Shown here: positions 43,428 through 54,687 of the stretch, piece after piece
Layout of the letters: every line of letters starts with the position of its first letter
Numbering within the stretch: position 1 is the stretch's first letter
Assembly: GCA_943736015.1 (NCBI GenBank)
Contig: OX031071.1
Location: 33,512,619 to 33,576,618, forward strand
DNA from: Tridacna crocea
Taxonomy: Eukaryota; Mollusca; Bivalvia; Cardiida; Cardiidae
Reading direction: 5' to 3'
Length of the DNA stretch: 64,000 bases
The notes under the pieces: generated by a model
What the model saw: only the letters and a program-made list of their open reading frames with translations
The model's database searches: none
Told to the model about the DNA's origin: nothing
Program-made: the position numbers and the translations under genes

Positions 43428-45110
43428 GTCACCTGAGCACAACGTGCTCAGGGGGAGCTATTGTGACCAGTCATCGTCCGGCGTCCGTCCGTCCGTCCGT
43501 CCGTCTGTCCGTCCGTCCGTCCGTCCAACAAAAACTCTGGTTGCCATGGCAACAAAATGGCTGAAAATGGAAAAAATCTTTAAAAATCTTCTTGTGACAA
43601 ACCATAAGGTCGGGAGCTTTCATATTTTGTATGAAGCATCATTGGGTGACCCTTTACCAAAACTATTAAAATTATTCCCCTGGGGTCATATTTGGGCTTT
43701 GTCCGGGCGCACCCTAGTTCACATAGAAACAAAGAAGGAAAGCTTTAAAAAATCTTCTTCTGACAAACCATAATGGCTAGAGCATTCATATTTGGTATGT
43801 AGCATTATCTGATGATCCTCTACCAAAATTGTTAAAATTATTCCTCTGCTGTCATATTTGGGCTCTGCCCGGGCGCACCCTATTTTAAAATATTTAAAAA
43901 TCTTCTTGTGACAAATCATAAGGCCTGTAGCATTCATATTTTGTTTGAAACATCATTGGGTGACCCCTTACCAAAATTGTTAAAATAATTCCCATGGGGT
44001 CATATTTGGGCTTTGCCCGGGCGCACTCTATTTTATATAGAAATTTAGAAGGAAATTTTTAAAACTTCTTCTGGTGACAAATCATAATGGCTAGAACATT
44101 CCTATTTAATGTGTAGCATTAACTGATGATCTTCTACCAAAATTGTTGAAATTATCCTTCTGCGGTCATATTTGGGCTCTGCCCGGGCGCACCCTATTTT
44201 ACAATCTTTAAGAATCTTCTTGTGACAAACCATAAGGCGGAGGGCATTCATATTTTGTTTGAAGCATCATTGGGTGACCCCTTACCTAAATTGTTAAAAT
44301 TAGTCCCCTTGGGTCATATTTGGGTTTTGCCCGGGCACACCCTATTTTACATAGAAACAAAGAAGGAAACCTTTAATAAATCTTTTTCTGACAAACCGTA
44401 ATGGCTACATCATTCATATTTGCTATGTTGCAAAATCTGATAATCTTCTACCAAAATTGCGAGAAGAATCCCTCTGCGGTCATATTTGGGCTCTGCCCGG
44501 GCGCACCCTATTTTACACAGAAACAAAGAAGGAAATCCTTTAAAAATCTACTTGAGACAAACCATTAAGGCTAGAGCATTCATATTTTGCATGTAGCATC
44601 ATCTAGTGACCCTTTATAAAAATAATTAAAATTATTCCCTTGGGGTCATATTTTGGCTCTGTGCCCTGGTGCACACTATTTCACATAGAATCATAAAAGG
44701 AAATCTTTTAAAATCAATTCCATCTAAAAAGGAGAAATTGTTTGTAACAAGCAATTTCTGCTTTCTCACAATCTTTTCTACCATATGGATCACTTATTTT
44801 TCATTTTAGATACATTTTAAAATGTCGTCTGCAATTTGTTTCAATTTGGAACGGTCTAAAATTTTGTCGTCTAGCAATGGCTAAACTACAAGTCAAAAAG
44901 GGAACAAGACACTGTGAAGAGAAAAATTGATGATAAGCAGCAGCTTTTAGCTCCACTGGCCAAAGACAAAGAAGAAAATCTGTAAGCATATTTTTGTGAC
45001 AAACCCCAGGGTATGCCTTATTTGAAAAGAATTAATAGCCTGACCTTGATAAACCATATAAGTTTCAAATATACTCAGGTGAGCGATATAGGACCATCAT
45101 GGTCCTCTTG
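43428..45110 (+). mobile_element. CTCACCTGAG-family element, complete copy
   Basis: Starts GTCACCTGAGCACAACGTGC, (GTCC)n run 43484-43530, then eight or nine about 150-175-bp units (cccgggcgcaccctatttta, acaaaccataatggctagag, gtcatatttgggctctgc), ending in CTCAGGTGAGCGATATAGGA, a GGACCATCATGGTCC hairpin and TCTTG. TTTTAG stands on both sides (43422-43427, 45111-45116), possibly a target duplication. A MITE fragment is nested at 44729. Confidence 0.85.
44729..44884 (-). repeat. Hairpin MITE fragment nested in the above
   Basis: AGGAGAAATTGTTTGTAACA / AGCAATTTCTGCTTTCTCAC hairpin and long arm ending TTTTGTCGTCTAGCAATGGC. Confidence 0.8.
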
Positions 45111-45245
45111 TTTTAGTTACTTCCCTTTGTAAATTTTTAATTTGGATTTTTGTCTGGGGCATAACTTCCAAAGTATAGAAGCTAGATACTTCAAAACTTC
45201 ACACACAAATAGATCACATTAAGGAGAATTGCAGTGTTAAATAAC

Positions 45246-46609
45246 TAGGGATGGCAACGGTTAACTGGTTAATGGATCGAATGACCGATTAACCGGTTAG
45301 GAAATTGGTAAACAGTTAACCAGAAACAAATATAGGCCTATATTATCAAAAGTTTACCAAAATAATCATTATAATAATAAAAAAAAAAAATACAAAGTTA
45401 ACTTTGCCAGTTCTGACAATCAAAACTGCATCATACGCACATCCAATGTCGCCAAGATGCGGCGAAGGTGTGATATACAGTTTGACATGTCTGTGCAACA
45501 TTAAACATTGTTAATTCGCTATTTATTCACCAGTCTCCGATAATAAACATTCAAACACGTGTCCTCTTTGGATCAAAGGCACCGGCTTATCGTAATTGAT
45601 TTGCTTGGATTATTTCATTAAGTATCCGCCCCTAATCAAATATATGCATGGATTGACCAATCAGCTTAAGAGGGATTGAAATTTATAAAGTCAATCAATC
45701 TGTGTTCAAGCAGGCATAGCGTTTTCTCTTCGTTCGTTCATTATCACTTCGATAAGTATCTTCGAAAATTATAGTATAGTTTTAAATTTGGGAGAGTCTA
45801 AAATTTAAACCTGTCGTTTGGGCGATGGCTAACACCCGATCACTTAGCGATAGTTCTTCATTTGATGATCAATAACCATACCATCATCTGTATGATTCTG
45901 TTTGTAGATTTCTTGAAGTTGTAAATAGCAGTGATCCCACTAGTTTTTTCTTTCGATGCAGCACTAAAGTCTGTTATTAATATATCTATGGAAATTTACT
46001 GTTTACAATCATTAAAAAGCTGAAAAGACGATCTGAAGTGACTCTGATCGAACAATGTCGAAAGGAACATTTTGTTCTGTCATGGGTTTCCGTGTTTCTT
46101 GCATCGAGCATTTTTTCATGTGTTTTAATTTATGGATAGGTATTTCCGCCTGATTTGACAAAAATTTATCAAAATGGGTAGCAAGTAACTTCAAATCCTG
46201 GTATTTTACACAAGTTTTTTTTTTCCAACGTGAGGACTCACATGAAACCAAACGTTTGTTTTTTTATGTGAATTTCAGTTCTATTATGTGATTTACGCAA
46301 TAATTTGCGTTGCGGAAACACTGAAATGGCCTGATAATTTCTAGTCCTCTATAGAAAACATTGTGGAAAAATGATTTTATTGCCGAGAGGGTGAGAGATC
46401 GTCAATAGATCGGCCGTCTTTTGTGCTAAAGTACAGAAATAGTAAATATCACGGGAATGCATTACTCACGCACCGTTTGTCATTGTTGACATATCGAGTA
46501 GGTACCTTCATCTTAAATGTTTTTACATGGTCGTTCAGTTAACTGGTTAACCGATCGAAAGATTGAACAGTTAACCGGTTAGCAGATTTACTAACCGTTG
46601 CCATCCCTA
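45246..46609. mobile_element. hAT-like DNA transposon, non-autonomous, 8-bp TSD
   Basis: Terminal inverted repeats TAGGGATGGCAACGGTTA / TAACCGTTGCCATCCCTA, with ggttaacc palindromes just inside both ends. Flanked by TAAATAAC at 45238-45245 and 46610-46617, the 8-bp duplication expected of hAT. 1364 bp; no transposase recognised, though 46012-46251 is open on the minus strand. Confidence 0.92.
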
Positions 46610-46837
46610 TAAATAACCATAGCTCTATTCCAACTAATTCGAGTTATTGCCCTTAGAAATTTTAAATGTGGCTTTTGTCTACAAACTTCATATACAGATA
46701 CGGTACATTGAGGAGAAGTGCAAAAAAAGTGAAAAATATTGCTAGTTAAAAGGTTATTTTGCAATCTGAAATTTTATCCACTTGCAAAAAATTGTTATTT
46801 AAAAAAGGTTAAAATAGAGCCCTGGGCTCTCCACAGG

Positions 46838-46955
46838 CTTTCATTGCAGCGTTGGCTATCTCTGAGATAGTAATTGCCTTTTCACTTCAAATTTTGGGGG
46901 GGGGGGGCATGAACAAGTTCTTATAGGATAAAAGAAGTGAATATATATATCATGG
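46838..46955 (+). repeat. Helentron-like 3' fragment
   Basis: GGCTATCTCTGAGATAGTAA, TTGCCTTTTCACTTCAAATT, a G13 run and ATAAAAGAAGTGAATAT match 36112-36230 and 57090-57180. Confidence 0.7.
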
Positions 46956-46972
46956 ACACCATTGTTTATTTC

Positions 46973-47201
46973 TTAACCCATTACCAAACGACAATATTTT
47001 AGACTGGTCTAAATTGAAATCATTTGCAGACGACAAAATAAAAGTGACTGAAAATTTGAAATTTGTTTTGTGAAGGATAGAAAACATTGTGGAAAAAGGA
47101 GAAAATGCTGGTTACCAGCATTTTCTCCTTTTCCCACAATCTTTTCTAAAGGCTTCTTTCTCAGGGGCGTCAAAAGTATGGATTGTGTGGTAATGGGTTA
47201 A
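46973..47201 (+). repeat. TTAA hairpin MITE, complete copy
   Basis: TTAACCCATTACCAAACGAC ... GTGTGGTAATGGGTTAA; hairpin centre GCTGGTTACCAGC. 350 bp before SET exon 3. Confidence 0.95.
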
Positions 47202-47554
47202 TACATTTATGTAATCTGAATGTGCATTTCCAGTTTATGACTTGTGGTCCAGGTCATCTGAATATGCTAATGTCCCAAAGATTTTTTACTGGGAATGAAA
47301 AATAATTTAGATGTTATTTTTTGGTTATAATCTATGCAACATGGATTTCGTCTCTGTTGAGCAGGAGTTAAAAAGAATTTTCAGTTGAACCCTTAACACA
47401 GAAATACGAACTCACAAAAATTCAGTTCTGAGCAATAATAGTGCTTTTACAGAAATTAGAATGATAGTAGGTTCTGAAATGTGTTTAAAAATTCCTGGAG
47501 CTTGACCAGTTACTTTTATTGTGTTGGACATTAAAAAGCAATTTCTATTTTCAG
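47202..47554. other. Intron end before exon 3
   Basis: Nothing recognised apart from the polypyrimidine tract and acceptor. Confidence 0.4.
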
Positions 47555-47708
47555 GAAGAGGTGTTGTAACTGAAGTAAAAAGATACAGAGGCGAGTTCCT
47601 TTTGGTTTACAAAGGAGAAATTATAAATGGCTGCGAAGGGGACTCAAGGGAAGAGAACCTTTCCACTGGATACAGATTTTTCTACAAGTCCAATGGAAAA
47701 TACTTGTG
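47555..47708 (+). CDS. Exon 3: SET domain, N-terminal part
   Basis: Acceptor TCTATTTTCAG, donor GTAAAA, 154 nt, phase 1 to phase 2. It encodes the first half of a SET domain: GRGVVTEVKRYRGEFLLVYKG, then EII, an acidic loop, STGYRFFY and SNGKYL. Order and spacing match KMT5A/SET8 (GRGV, GDFVVEYHG, STGCYMYYF, KTYCVDA). The SAM-binding GRGV turn is intact. Lysine methylation of histone H4 or other nuclear substrates is the family role; for this protein it is inferred only. Confidence 0.88.
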
Positions 47709-47819
47709 GTAAAAACCTTTCTCACAATCTGCAAAATAAATCTCCAAAATGATACGAGTGTGACATTTGTTGACTTTTGTCCTATTGGCATAAATTTATT
47801 ACTCTGTCATCTGTTTTAG

Positions 47820-47936
47820 TGTTGATGCATCAGTTGAAGACAATAGCCTAGGTCGATTGGTTAATCATGGCAAGAGGAAGGAACAAAATTGTGCTATGAA
47901 AGAGGTGAAGGGGCACCTGTGCCTGTTTGCTACAAG
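47820..47936 (+). CDS. Exon 4: SET domain, NH(G/S) motif
   Basis: Acceptor CTGTTTTAG, donor GTAATT, 117 nt, phase 2 on both sides. With the preceding TG it restores the cysteine of CVDASVEDNSLGRLVNHGK, a close match to the KMT5A block CVDA...NRLGRLINHSK. The Asn-His pair that contacts S-adenosylmethionine is present, but the usual NHSK serine is glycine here. It ends with GHLCLFAT, equivalent to the hydrophobic strand before the AAGEEL turn in active enzymes. This is the most diagnostic exon for the family assignment. Confidence 0.9.
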
Positions 47937-48864
47937 GTAATTTACTATCATTCTAGATTTGCTATTTATGTTACATTCAGAGACGATTATTATAAATGTA
48001 CATGAGTTACTAGACATATTAAGTATAAGCAGAAATCAGAAACTTTACATCTGGTTTATAGGAATTCCTGAACCTTTTAAGCTTTGCTAAAAGACTTTAG
48101 TCAACCCAGAATGCCAAATTTTCAGCCAAGTTTTAAGTTCTTTTTATTAAGAATACGTCTGTCAAAGGTCAGACTGCATATTATTTTATGATCTAGATCT
48201 ACACATTCAGCTAAGGCAACATTAATGGTTAAAGGTGCTTTCAGGATGAGGGTGAAGAAATGGCTTTCTTATAAACACATGCCTTGGTGATGAAATTTCA
48301 ACTTTTAACTTACAGACCTTTGGCTTAGGGTATTTCCTAAAGTTTTCTTGGGCAAGATACTTCATACTGTACACTGGATGCAGAACTTTGCAAAGTTTGT
48401 GTGGAATTAATGTGAATAGCATGTAAGAGATACATGTCTTCTCCTACAAGAATTCTAAAAGTTTTGCATTTCTTCAGACGTAGGGTTTTATACTTCATGT
48501 GACACTTTGTGGTGGTACTAGAATAAATTGTACATGTACTTTGCACAAATACCAGGTCAATTTTTCCAGTGAGCAAGCTCGAACATGTATATATACAGGC
48601 AGTTTGCAATTGATATGGGTAAATATTTTCTTTGATAAAAGGACAAGTTCAACAAAGGCTATATTGATTGTCAGGTTTTCGATTGTTACTGTAGTCAGCT
48701 TTGCTGGCAGGAAATAATTACCTGGCTAGTTGCCTTGAGAAGGCAATTTCAAAACTAGGTAAGAACCTACCCAGTAACTCTTTTTTGCTTTTTGCCTGTT
48801 TTGTACTGGTTTTGACATATTTTTAACTATGTTCTGTGTGATACATAGTCTAAGCATTAACAAT
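47937..48864. other. Intron 4, left part
   Basis: Contains a decayed GATCAGACTGCA palindrome (48150-48205). Otherwise unassigned. Confidence 0.4.
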
Positions 48865-49524
48865 TATCCTGTGTGCATTCTAGAGACCACATTTTCAGTC
48901 CAATACTCATGCAACTTAGAACATTTGTCTTAATAATTTTTTTCTGCTGGATTAAAAACTAGGTAATTAGGTTAAAACTTAGCATATATTGTGTGAGCTG
49001 TAGAGACTATTTTTTAGTCATGCATGATGATTGGTGTTCCTGTATGGTTCAGTGATGAAGTGTGGGGCCTGCAACCTGGTGGCCCCAGGTTCAAGCCCTC
49101 CCTGATCCACTAGAATTGTGGGTGTGTCCTGGGGTAAGACATTTATGAGCCCTAGCAAAGTAACGGTAAAACCTTGGAAATACATGAATAAGTGAACTGT
49201 CACTGTGATATGACTGAAATAACTTTGAAAGTGTACAACACCATCAAATCAATCAATCATGAGGCTTGCTCAGAATCTTGGGAAAGATGTTGTAGCGAAA
49301 ATCGGTTGACGTCAGGTTAGAAAGTAGGTCATCAGGATAAAAACCCTAGGAAAACTTGGTGTTGACTCTTGAGGTTAAGTTGTCAGTCAGATGTTCTAAA
49401 AAATTATCAGAATCTTTTTTCTTTTAATTTCTTGGTCAAAATGTAGTTCACAGGACATATCTTAGAAAAACTTTGAACACATTCTTGAGGTTAGAAGAGT
49501 GTGTTTGTGCCAATGACCCTCTTG
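48865..49524 (+). mobile_element. CTCACCTGAG-family copy (variant a), split by a SINE
   Basis: TGTGCATTCTAGAGACCACA, TTTTCAGTCCAATACTCATG and 'aactaggtaattaggt' units as at 4140-4852; ends GTGCCAATGACCCTCTTG. The SINE at 49033 interrupts it. Confidence 0.65.
49033..49258 (+). mobile_element. tRNA-derived SINE, family 2
   Basis: A-box-like TATGGTTCAGTGATGAAGTG, B-box-like CCCCAGGTTCAAGCCC, core GGGTGTGTCCTGGGGTAAGA and CACTGTGATATGACTGAAAT, tail (ATCA)n. Confidence 0.75.
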
Positions 49525-49541
49525 TTTTTGTTGTTTTCCAG

Positions 49542-49617
49542 TGCCATGTCTAACGATATCATTGTTAAAAGTGCTGCTGCACATGAAGTGATTCTGGAAG
49601 TCAATATGTTTGGAGAA
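49542..49617 (+). CDS. Exon 5: divergent C-terminal SET segment
   Basis: Acceptor TTGTTTTCCAG, donor GTAAGA, 76 nt, phase 2 to phase 0. It encodes 25 residues (AMSNDIIVKSAAAHEVILEV then NMFGE). In active SET domains this position carries a Gly-Glu-Glu-Leu turn followed by Tyr-Asp-Tyr-Gly, whose first tyrosine is catalytic. Neither can be seen. Either the domain has lost catalysis or the true C-terminal exon is elsewhere. Its phases fit both neighbours exactly, which supports its being real. Confidence 0.68.
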
Positions 49618-50422
49618 GTAAGACTTTCACATGCATTTAACATTGTTTTACCCCCATATTTCCTTGGATGATTTGGGCCAGGTGAAGAATTGCATCGAAA
49701 AACATCTGTTTTACTGGCTTGAGAATGGTGTTATTATTTTGAGACATATGAAGGAAAGATGTGCACCTATGCATTGCACTTACCACGGAAACGTGTAAAG
49801 GTGAAGATTTCTAAATGGTGATACTCCTTTGTTCCGCAAAGACTGAGCTAAGTAGGTCAGCAGGTAAATTCGTGGGATTGATGGTAGTCTTTGCAACAAG
49901 ATTCATTCCTTTCTCACTGCTGATCGTTGTTTTGGCAATGCCTTTTTGGAAAGCTTTTAAAAAGTAATGTGCAAAGTACTTTTTAAAATGAAATGTGCAC
50001 TAGCAACCAAAGTTTAAGAGAAAAAATGTTGTAAACAGGGTTAGATGCTATACAAAACAAATAAATTGTTTTGTTATCGGGGTGTGGCAGTTAAAGGCAC
50101 ATGTTGATTACTCTTTCAGTTGGCATAAGCCAGAGGAGTCATTCAAATATGTTAGACTATTTATTTGAAAGTGTTATATTTTACCATTCCTTTTTTGCTT
50201 CTTTGTCTCTCTTTGGGTCAGTTTGCTAAATGTATGTTTAAGCTCTACAAACAGGACAGTCTAAAGAAAATAGCCAAAACAACCACCATACCTATAAAAG
50301 TCTCGCAAGCAACTTTTTGTTTTAGAAACATACAACAAACAGTATCAAGTCAGCTATTTGTTAAACCTCTATGGACACAACCTTTCTGCAGCATTCAATA
50401 TTTGCAGGTTTTCTTTTTGCAG
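49618..50422. other. Intron 5
   Basis: 49800-50010 resembles a decayed SINE core (GGGATTGATGGTAGTCTTTG, ATGTGCACTAGCAACC). No exon found. Confidence 0.4.
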
Positions 50423-50531
50423 GTTTTCTTAGTTCGAAGCCTACAGGAAGGTGCAGACATCCGTCTTTTAAAAAATAAAGAGGAATTTATCATTGGAAAT
50501 CGCACATTTAAGTGGAAGTACTACAGCCAAG
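50423..50531 (+). CDS. Exon 6: linker exon before the repeat array
   Basis: 109 nt between acceptor CTTTTTGCAG and donor GTAAGA, phase 0 to phase 1. Encodes about 36 residues with alternating charged and aromatic character (EGADIRLLKNKEEF, FKWKYYSQ). No family recognised. A second acceptor (TTTGCAG) lies 16 nt upstream at 50401-50407; its use would shift the frame, so the downstream one was chosen. The terminal G joined to AG of the first array exon gives GAG (Glu), keeping the array frame open. Confidence 0.65.
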
Positions 50532-51984
50532 GTAAGAAAGAAACTGTGATTAGATACATGTACATGGTAATATGTAAAAGCTGACTTGCACAAACATTGT
50601 CTCCATTTAGAATCTGTTCTGTAATCAGTCAAATCTATAAATCAGCTATATCAGCTTGGTCTGTAAATTGTTAGTGGTCTGCATCTTTGATAGGATAGGG
50701 AAAGAAATGAAGCATATTTCCAACAGTACAGAAATGATACCTCAGTATGTAGGCATCATTGGAGTATGATTACTTCTGTGTGTAATGCACCTTTCAATGT
50801 ATGTACAATGACTTGGCTTTTTAGGATGCAAAAATGCAAATCAACAAATGCATAGCTGAAATACAGAGACCGGGCAGGATTTGAACCTAGAACGCCCGGA
50901 CGAAAGGCCAACACTATAACCACTGAGCAAAGAGAATTCTGCCTAATGCAGTTGTTTGGTGTTGTTTTTAAACCAGAAAGAAGTTATGCAGGAAGGAGTG
51001 GTCTCCAGTAACACGATGAATATAAAAGCACCAACGTTTTTGTAACCAGTCTTATCCAAGATAGTGACAGCAAAAAACTATAATGAAAAAAAAGGGGGGG
51101 AGTGACCATGGGGGAGTGACCATTTATATACCAAAACGATTGGTGCTGGAGTGATTAAGAAAGGTTGAATAAGTTTCGTTAAATTCACTAGTTCACTAAC
51201 TTCACATTGTGTGCACACCGTAGGAACAATGTCTGCATTTACACATGGTTTGTTTCCAATAAGCAGCAGGATGTTCTCTTTGTGTTTTTTCAGAGAAAAT
51301 CTCTATTGTAAAGGTTATGATGAATACGATATCACATTTGCATTCATTTTTATTTCCTTTTTAGCTAACAGAGATTTTAAATGGGATAAAGGGTCCTGCA
51401 TGGGTCAGTGGCAAATTGTGGGACTTATAACCTGGAGCCCCTGGGTTTGAGCCCCACATGATCCACTGGGCCTTTATAGCTCACCTGAGCACAATATACT
51501 CAAGGATAGTCTTTCGGCTTGTCCTTCGTGCATTGTCAGCAATTGCGTAAACATCAACGCCTCCTAAATGGGTAGGTGAATTGTGACCAAACTTGGTGGG
51601 AATGTTTCTTTGGAGGTCCGCTTTAGAAAATTGTTCACAAAATTGAATTCCATCACTGGTTTGTTCCCCACAAGATCCACTGGGCCTTTTAGCTCACCTG
51701 AACACAACATGCTCAAGGAGAGCTTTCAGGGTCATCCGTCGTGCATTTTCAACAATTCTTGAAAAATCAGATCCTAAATGGATGGGCCAATTTAGACCAA
51801 ACTTGATGGGAAAGTTCCTTGGGAGGTCATCTTTAAAATATTGTTCTCAACATTGTATTCCATCAAAACTCTGGTTGCCATGGATTTGATGGATTGATGA
51901 GATCAAAGGACACATGATTGTGTGAACTGTCCTACAAATATCCCCCAAAATATGCTTGTGGTAAAAATTTTATGTATCTAAATA
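50532..51984. other. Intron 6, repeat remnants
   Basis: Besides the SINE head: a partial SINE (51395-51470, GGGTCAGTGGCAAATTGTGG, GGGTTTGAGCCCCACATGAT) and two CTCACCTGAG-family 5' fragments (51479-51660, 51688-51900). Confidence 0.5.
50868..50940 (-). mobile_element. tRNA-derived SINE head
   Basis: On the minus strand TTGCTCAGTGGTTATAGTGT (A box) and GTTCTAGGTTCAAATCC (B box) at tRNA spacing. Acceptor-stem halves do not pair, so it is not called a tRNA gene. Confidence 0.55.
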
Positions 51985-52487
51985 GATAGCGTTTAGCTCG
52001 TCTTAGCCCAACATGCTCAAGTTGAGCTATTGTGATCGCCCTGTGTCCGTCATCCGTCAACAATTTCTTTAAACTTCTTCTTTTTCTAAACCACAGGGCC
52101 AATCTTGATGAAACTTTGCAGGGATGTTCCTTAGGTGAAGCTATACCAAAGTTGTTTTCAGAGTTGGATTCCGTTCTTAACTCTGGTTGCCATGGCAACA
52201 TAAAGGACAAAAAAGGCAAAATCTCAATATCATTATAGTATTTAATGCACTGGTGAGATCGAAAGATACATAGTCGTCTGAACAGTTACTAAAATATCCA
52301 TCAAAGTATTATTATGGTAAATAAATCATGAAAATAAATGGATACTTGTTTATAATGTCCTATAATCCAGTCCTGAAAAGCTGTACCTCTGTGTGTATTT
52401 GTTGCAAAATGTAAACACAGCAAGTATTGTGTGTTGTAAACCTCACAATGTTTGAACTATGATTTATGAAGTTACTTGTATTTACAG

Positions 52488-52562
52488 AGATTGATGACAC
52501 ACCTTGTATAAGTACTTCAATGGCTGAGCCACCTTCATATGAAGAACAAGAGGCTTTTACTA
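52488..52562 (+). CDS. Array exon copy 1 (25 codons)
   Basis: Acceptor TATTTACAG, donor GTAAGT. 75 nt in phase 1-1, so it adds exactly 25 residues. Encodes IDDTPCISTSMAEPP followed by SYEEQEAFT; the split codon at the 5' junction is Glu when joined to exon 6, Lys when joined to another copy. The module is acidic, Ser/Thr/Pro-rich and has one cysteine; it looks like a short linear interaction or phosphorylation motif rather than a folded domain. No database family recognised. Confidence 0.78.
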
Positions 52563-53182
52563 GTAAGTGTTCTTGCTTTTATTCACTTTCGTTCTTTCAC
52601 ATTATCCTTTAAAGATTTGATTGCATTGATGAGATCAAAGGACACATTTTTGTGTGAACTATCTTACAAAAATCCTCAAAAATATAATTGTTGTTAAGAT
52701 CTTATGAATCTAAATGGATAGTGTTTAGCTCACCTGATCACAACATGCTCAAATTTCTTTAAACATCTTCTTTTCCTAAATCACGGGGCCAATCGTGATG
52801 AAACTTTGCATGGATGTTTCTTGAGTGAAGCTTTACCAAAGTTGTTCAAAGAATTGATTGCCCAACTTAACTCTGGTTGCCATGGTGTTATATAGGAAAG
52901 AACAATGCAAAATCTCAGTTTTCTTCTAGGATTTGGTGCACTGGTGAGATCTAAAGATACGTGGTTGTCTAAACAGTCACTGAAATATCCACCAAAGTGT
53001 AATTATTGTAAATACATCATAAAAATAAATGGGTACTAATTTATAATGTCCTCGTATTCAGTCTTGAAAAGTTTTACCTCGGTAAATGTGTATTTGTTGC
53101 AAAATGTAAACGCAGCAAGTATTGTGTGTTGTAAACCTCACAATGTTTGAACTATGATTTATGAAGTTATTTGTATTTACAG

Positions 53183-53257
53183 AGATTGATGACACACCTT
53201 GTATAAGTACTTCAATGGCTGAGCCACCTTCGCATGAAGAACAAGAGGCTTTTACTA
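53183..53257 (+). CDS. Array exon copy 2 (25 codons)
   Basis: Same boundaries and phase as copy 1. The only coding change seen is Tyr to His in PPSHEEQ (TCGCAT versus TCATAT). Near-identity across the exon contrasts with indels in the flanking introns, as expected if the coding part is constrained or recently homogenised. Confidence 0.76.
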
Positions 53258-53929
53258 GTAAGTGTTCTTGCTTTTATTCACTTTTGTTCTTTCACAATAT
53301 CCTGAAAAGATTCGATGCATTTTGAGATCAAGGGACACATGGTTGTATGAACTTCCTCATAAACATCCGCCAAAGTATACTTATAGTAAAGACATTATGA
53401 ATCTAAATGGATAGTTTTTAGCTCACCTGATCACAACATGCTCTAGTTGAACTATTGTGATCACCCTATGTCTGTCATCCGTCGTCCATCAACAATTTCT
53501 TTAAATATTTTCTCTTCCTAAACCACAGGTCCAATCTTGATGAACCTGGGCAGGAATGTTCCTTGGGTGATGCTGTACCAAAGTTGTTCAAAGAATTGAA
53601 TTCCACCCTTAACTCTGATTGCCATGGCAAGATAATGAAAAAAAAAAAGAAGCAAAATCTCAATTACATTATCCCTATAGGATTTGTTGCACTGCTGAAA
53701 TGGAAAGATATGTGGTTGTCTTAACTGTCACTTAAATATCCACCATAGTATTATTATGGTAAATAAATCATGAAAATAAATGGGCACTAGTTCATAACGC
53801 CTTTAATTCAGTCTTGAAAAGCAGTAACTCTGTGTGTTTTTGTTGCAAAATGTAAACACAGCAAGTATTGTGTGTTGTAAACCTCACAATGTTTGAACTA
53901 TGATTTATGAGTTTAATTTGTATTTACAG

Positions 53930-54004
53930 AGATGGATGACACACCTTGTATAAGTACTTCAATGGCTGAGCCACCTTCATATGAAGAACAAGAGGCTTTT
54001 ACTA
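53930..54004 (+). CDS. Array exon copy 3 (25 codons)
   Basis: Same boundaries and phase. ATT to ATG at the second codon gives MDDTPC in place of IDDTPC; the rest matches copy 1 (PPSYEEQ). Donor GTAAGT intact. Confidence 0.74.
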
Positions 54005-54612
54005 GTAAGTGTTCTTGCTTTTATTCACTTTTGTTCTTTCACAATATATTGAAAAGATTTGATGCCTTGATGAGATCAAAGGACACATTTTTGTGTGAAC
54101 TGTTTTACAAATATCTCCAAAAATATGCTTCTTTAAAGACCTTATTAATCTAAATGGATAGTGTTTAGCTCACCTGAGCACAACATGCTTTCTTTAAATA
54201 TCTTCTTTTCCTAAACCACGGGGCCAATCTTGATGAAACTTTCCAGGGATGTTCCTTGGGTGAAGCTTTACCAAAGTTGTTCAAAGAATTGAATTCAATA
54301 GTTAACTCTGGTTGCCATGGCAACATAAATGAAAGAAAAATGCAAAATCTCAATTTTCTTCTAGGGTTTGGTGAACTGGTGAGATCAAAAGATCTGTGGT
54401 TGTCTTAACTGTCACTAAAATATCCACCAAAGTTTTATTATGGTATACATATCATGAAAATAAATGTGTACTAGTTTATAATGTCCTATAATTCAGCCTT
54501 GAAAAGCTGTACCTCTGTGTGTTTTTGTTGCAAGTGTAAACACAGCAAGTATTGTGTGTTGTAAACCTCACAATGTTTGAACTATGATTTATGAAGTTAT
54601 TTGTATTTACAG

Positions 54613-54687
54613 AGATTGATGACACACCTTGTATAAGTACTTCAATGGCTGAGCCACCTTCGCATGAAGAACAAGAGGCTTTTACTA
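54613..54687 (+). CDS. Array exon copy 4 (25 codons)
   Basis: Same boundaries and phase. Protein identical to copy 2 (PPSHEEQEAFT). Confidence 0.76.

Larger units (their letters stand above)
42547..46745 (+). mobile_element. Nested locus: 'cccccacaaacgaag' element interrupted by three insertions
   Basis: Host element pieces at 42547-42690, 42912-43427, 45111-45245 and 46610-46745 share a unit (aagtatagaagctaga, cacacagatagatcacatt, aggagaagtgcagtgtacaa, gaaccataactc, gagttattgccctttgtaaa). Its start, CCCCCACAAACGAAGTGTGG, and a gtccatccgtcc run resemble another gtcc-type molluscan repeat. Insertions: hairpin MITE, CTCACCTGAG-family element, hAT-like element. Confidence 0.75.

Noticed and set aside
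50165-50422. Upstream extension of exon 6 as a coding region
   Set aside because: Open, but low-complexity and lies before two good acceptors; the downstream acceptor alone gives the right phase.
50868-50940. tRNA gene on the minus strand
   Set aside because: Acceptor halves do not pair; treated as a SINE head.
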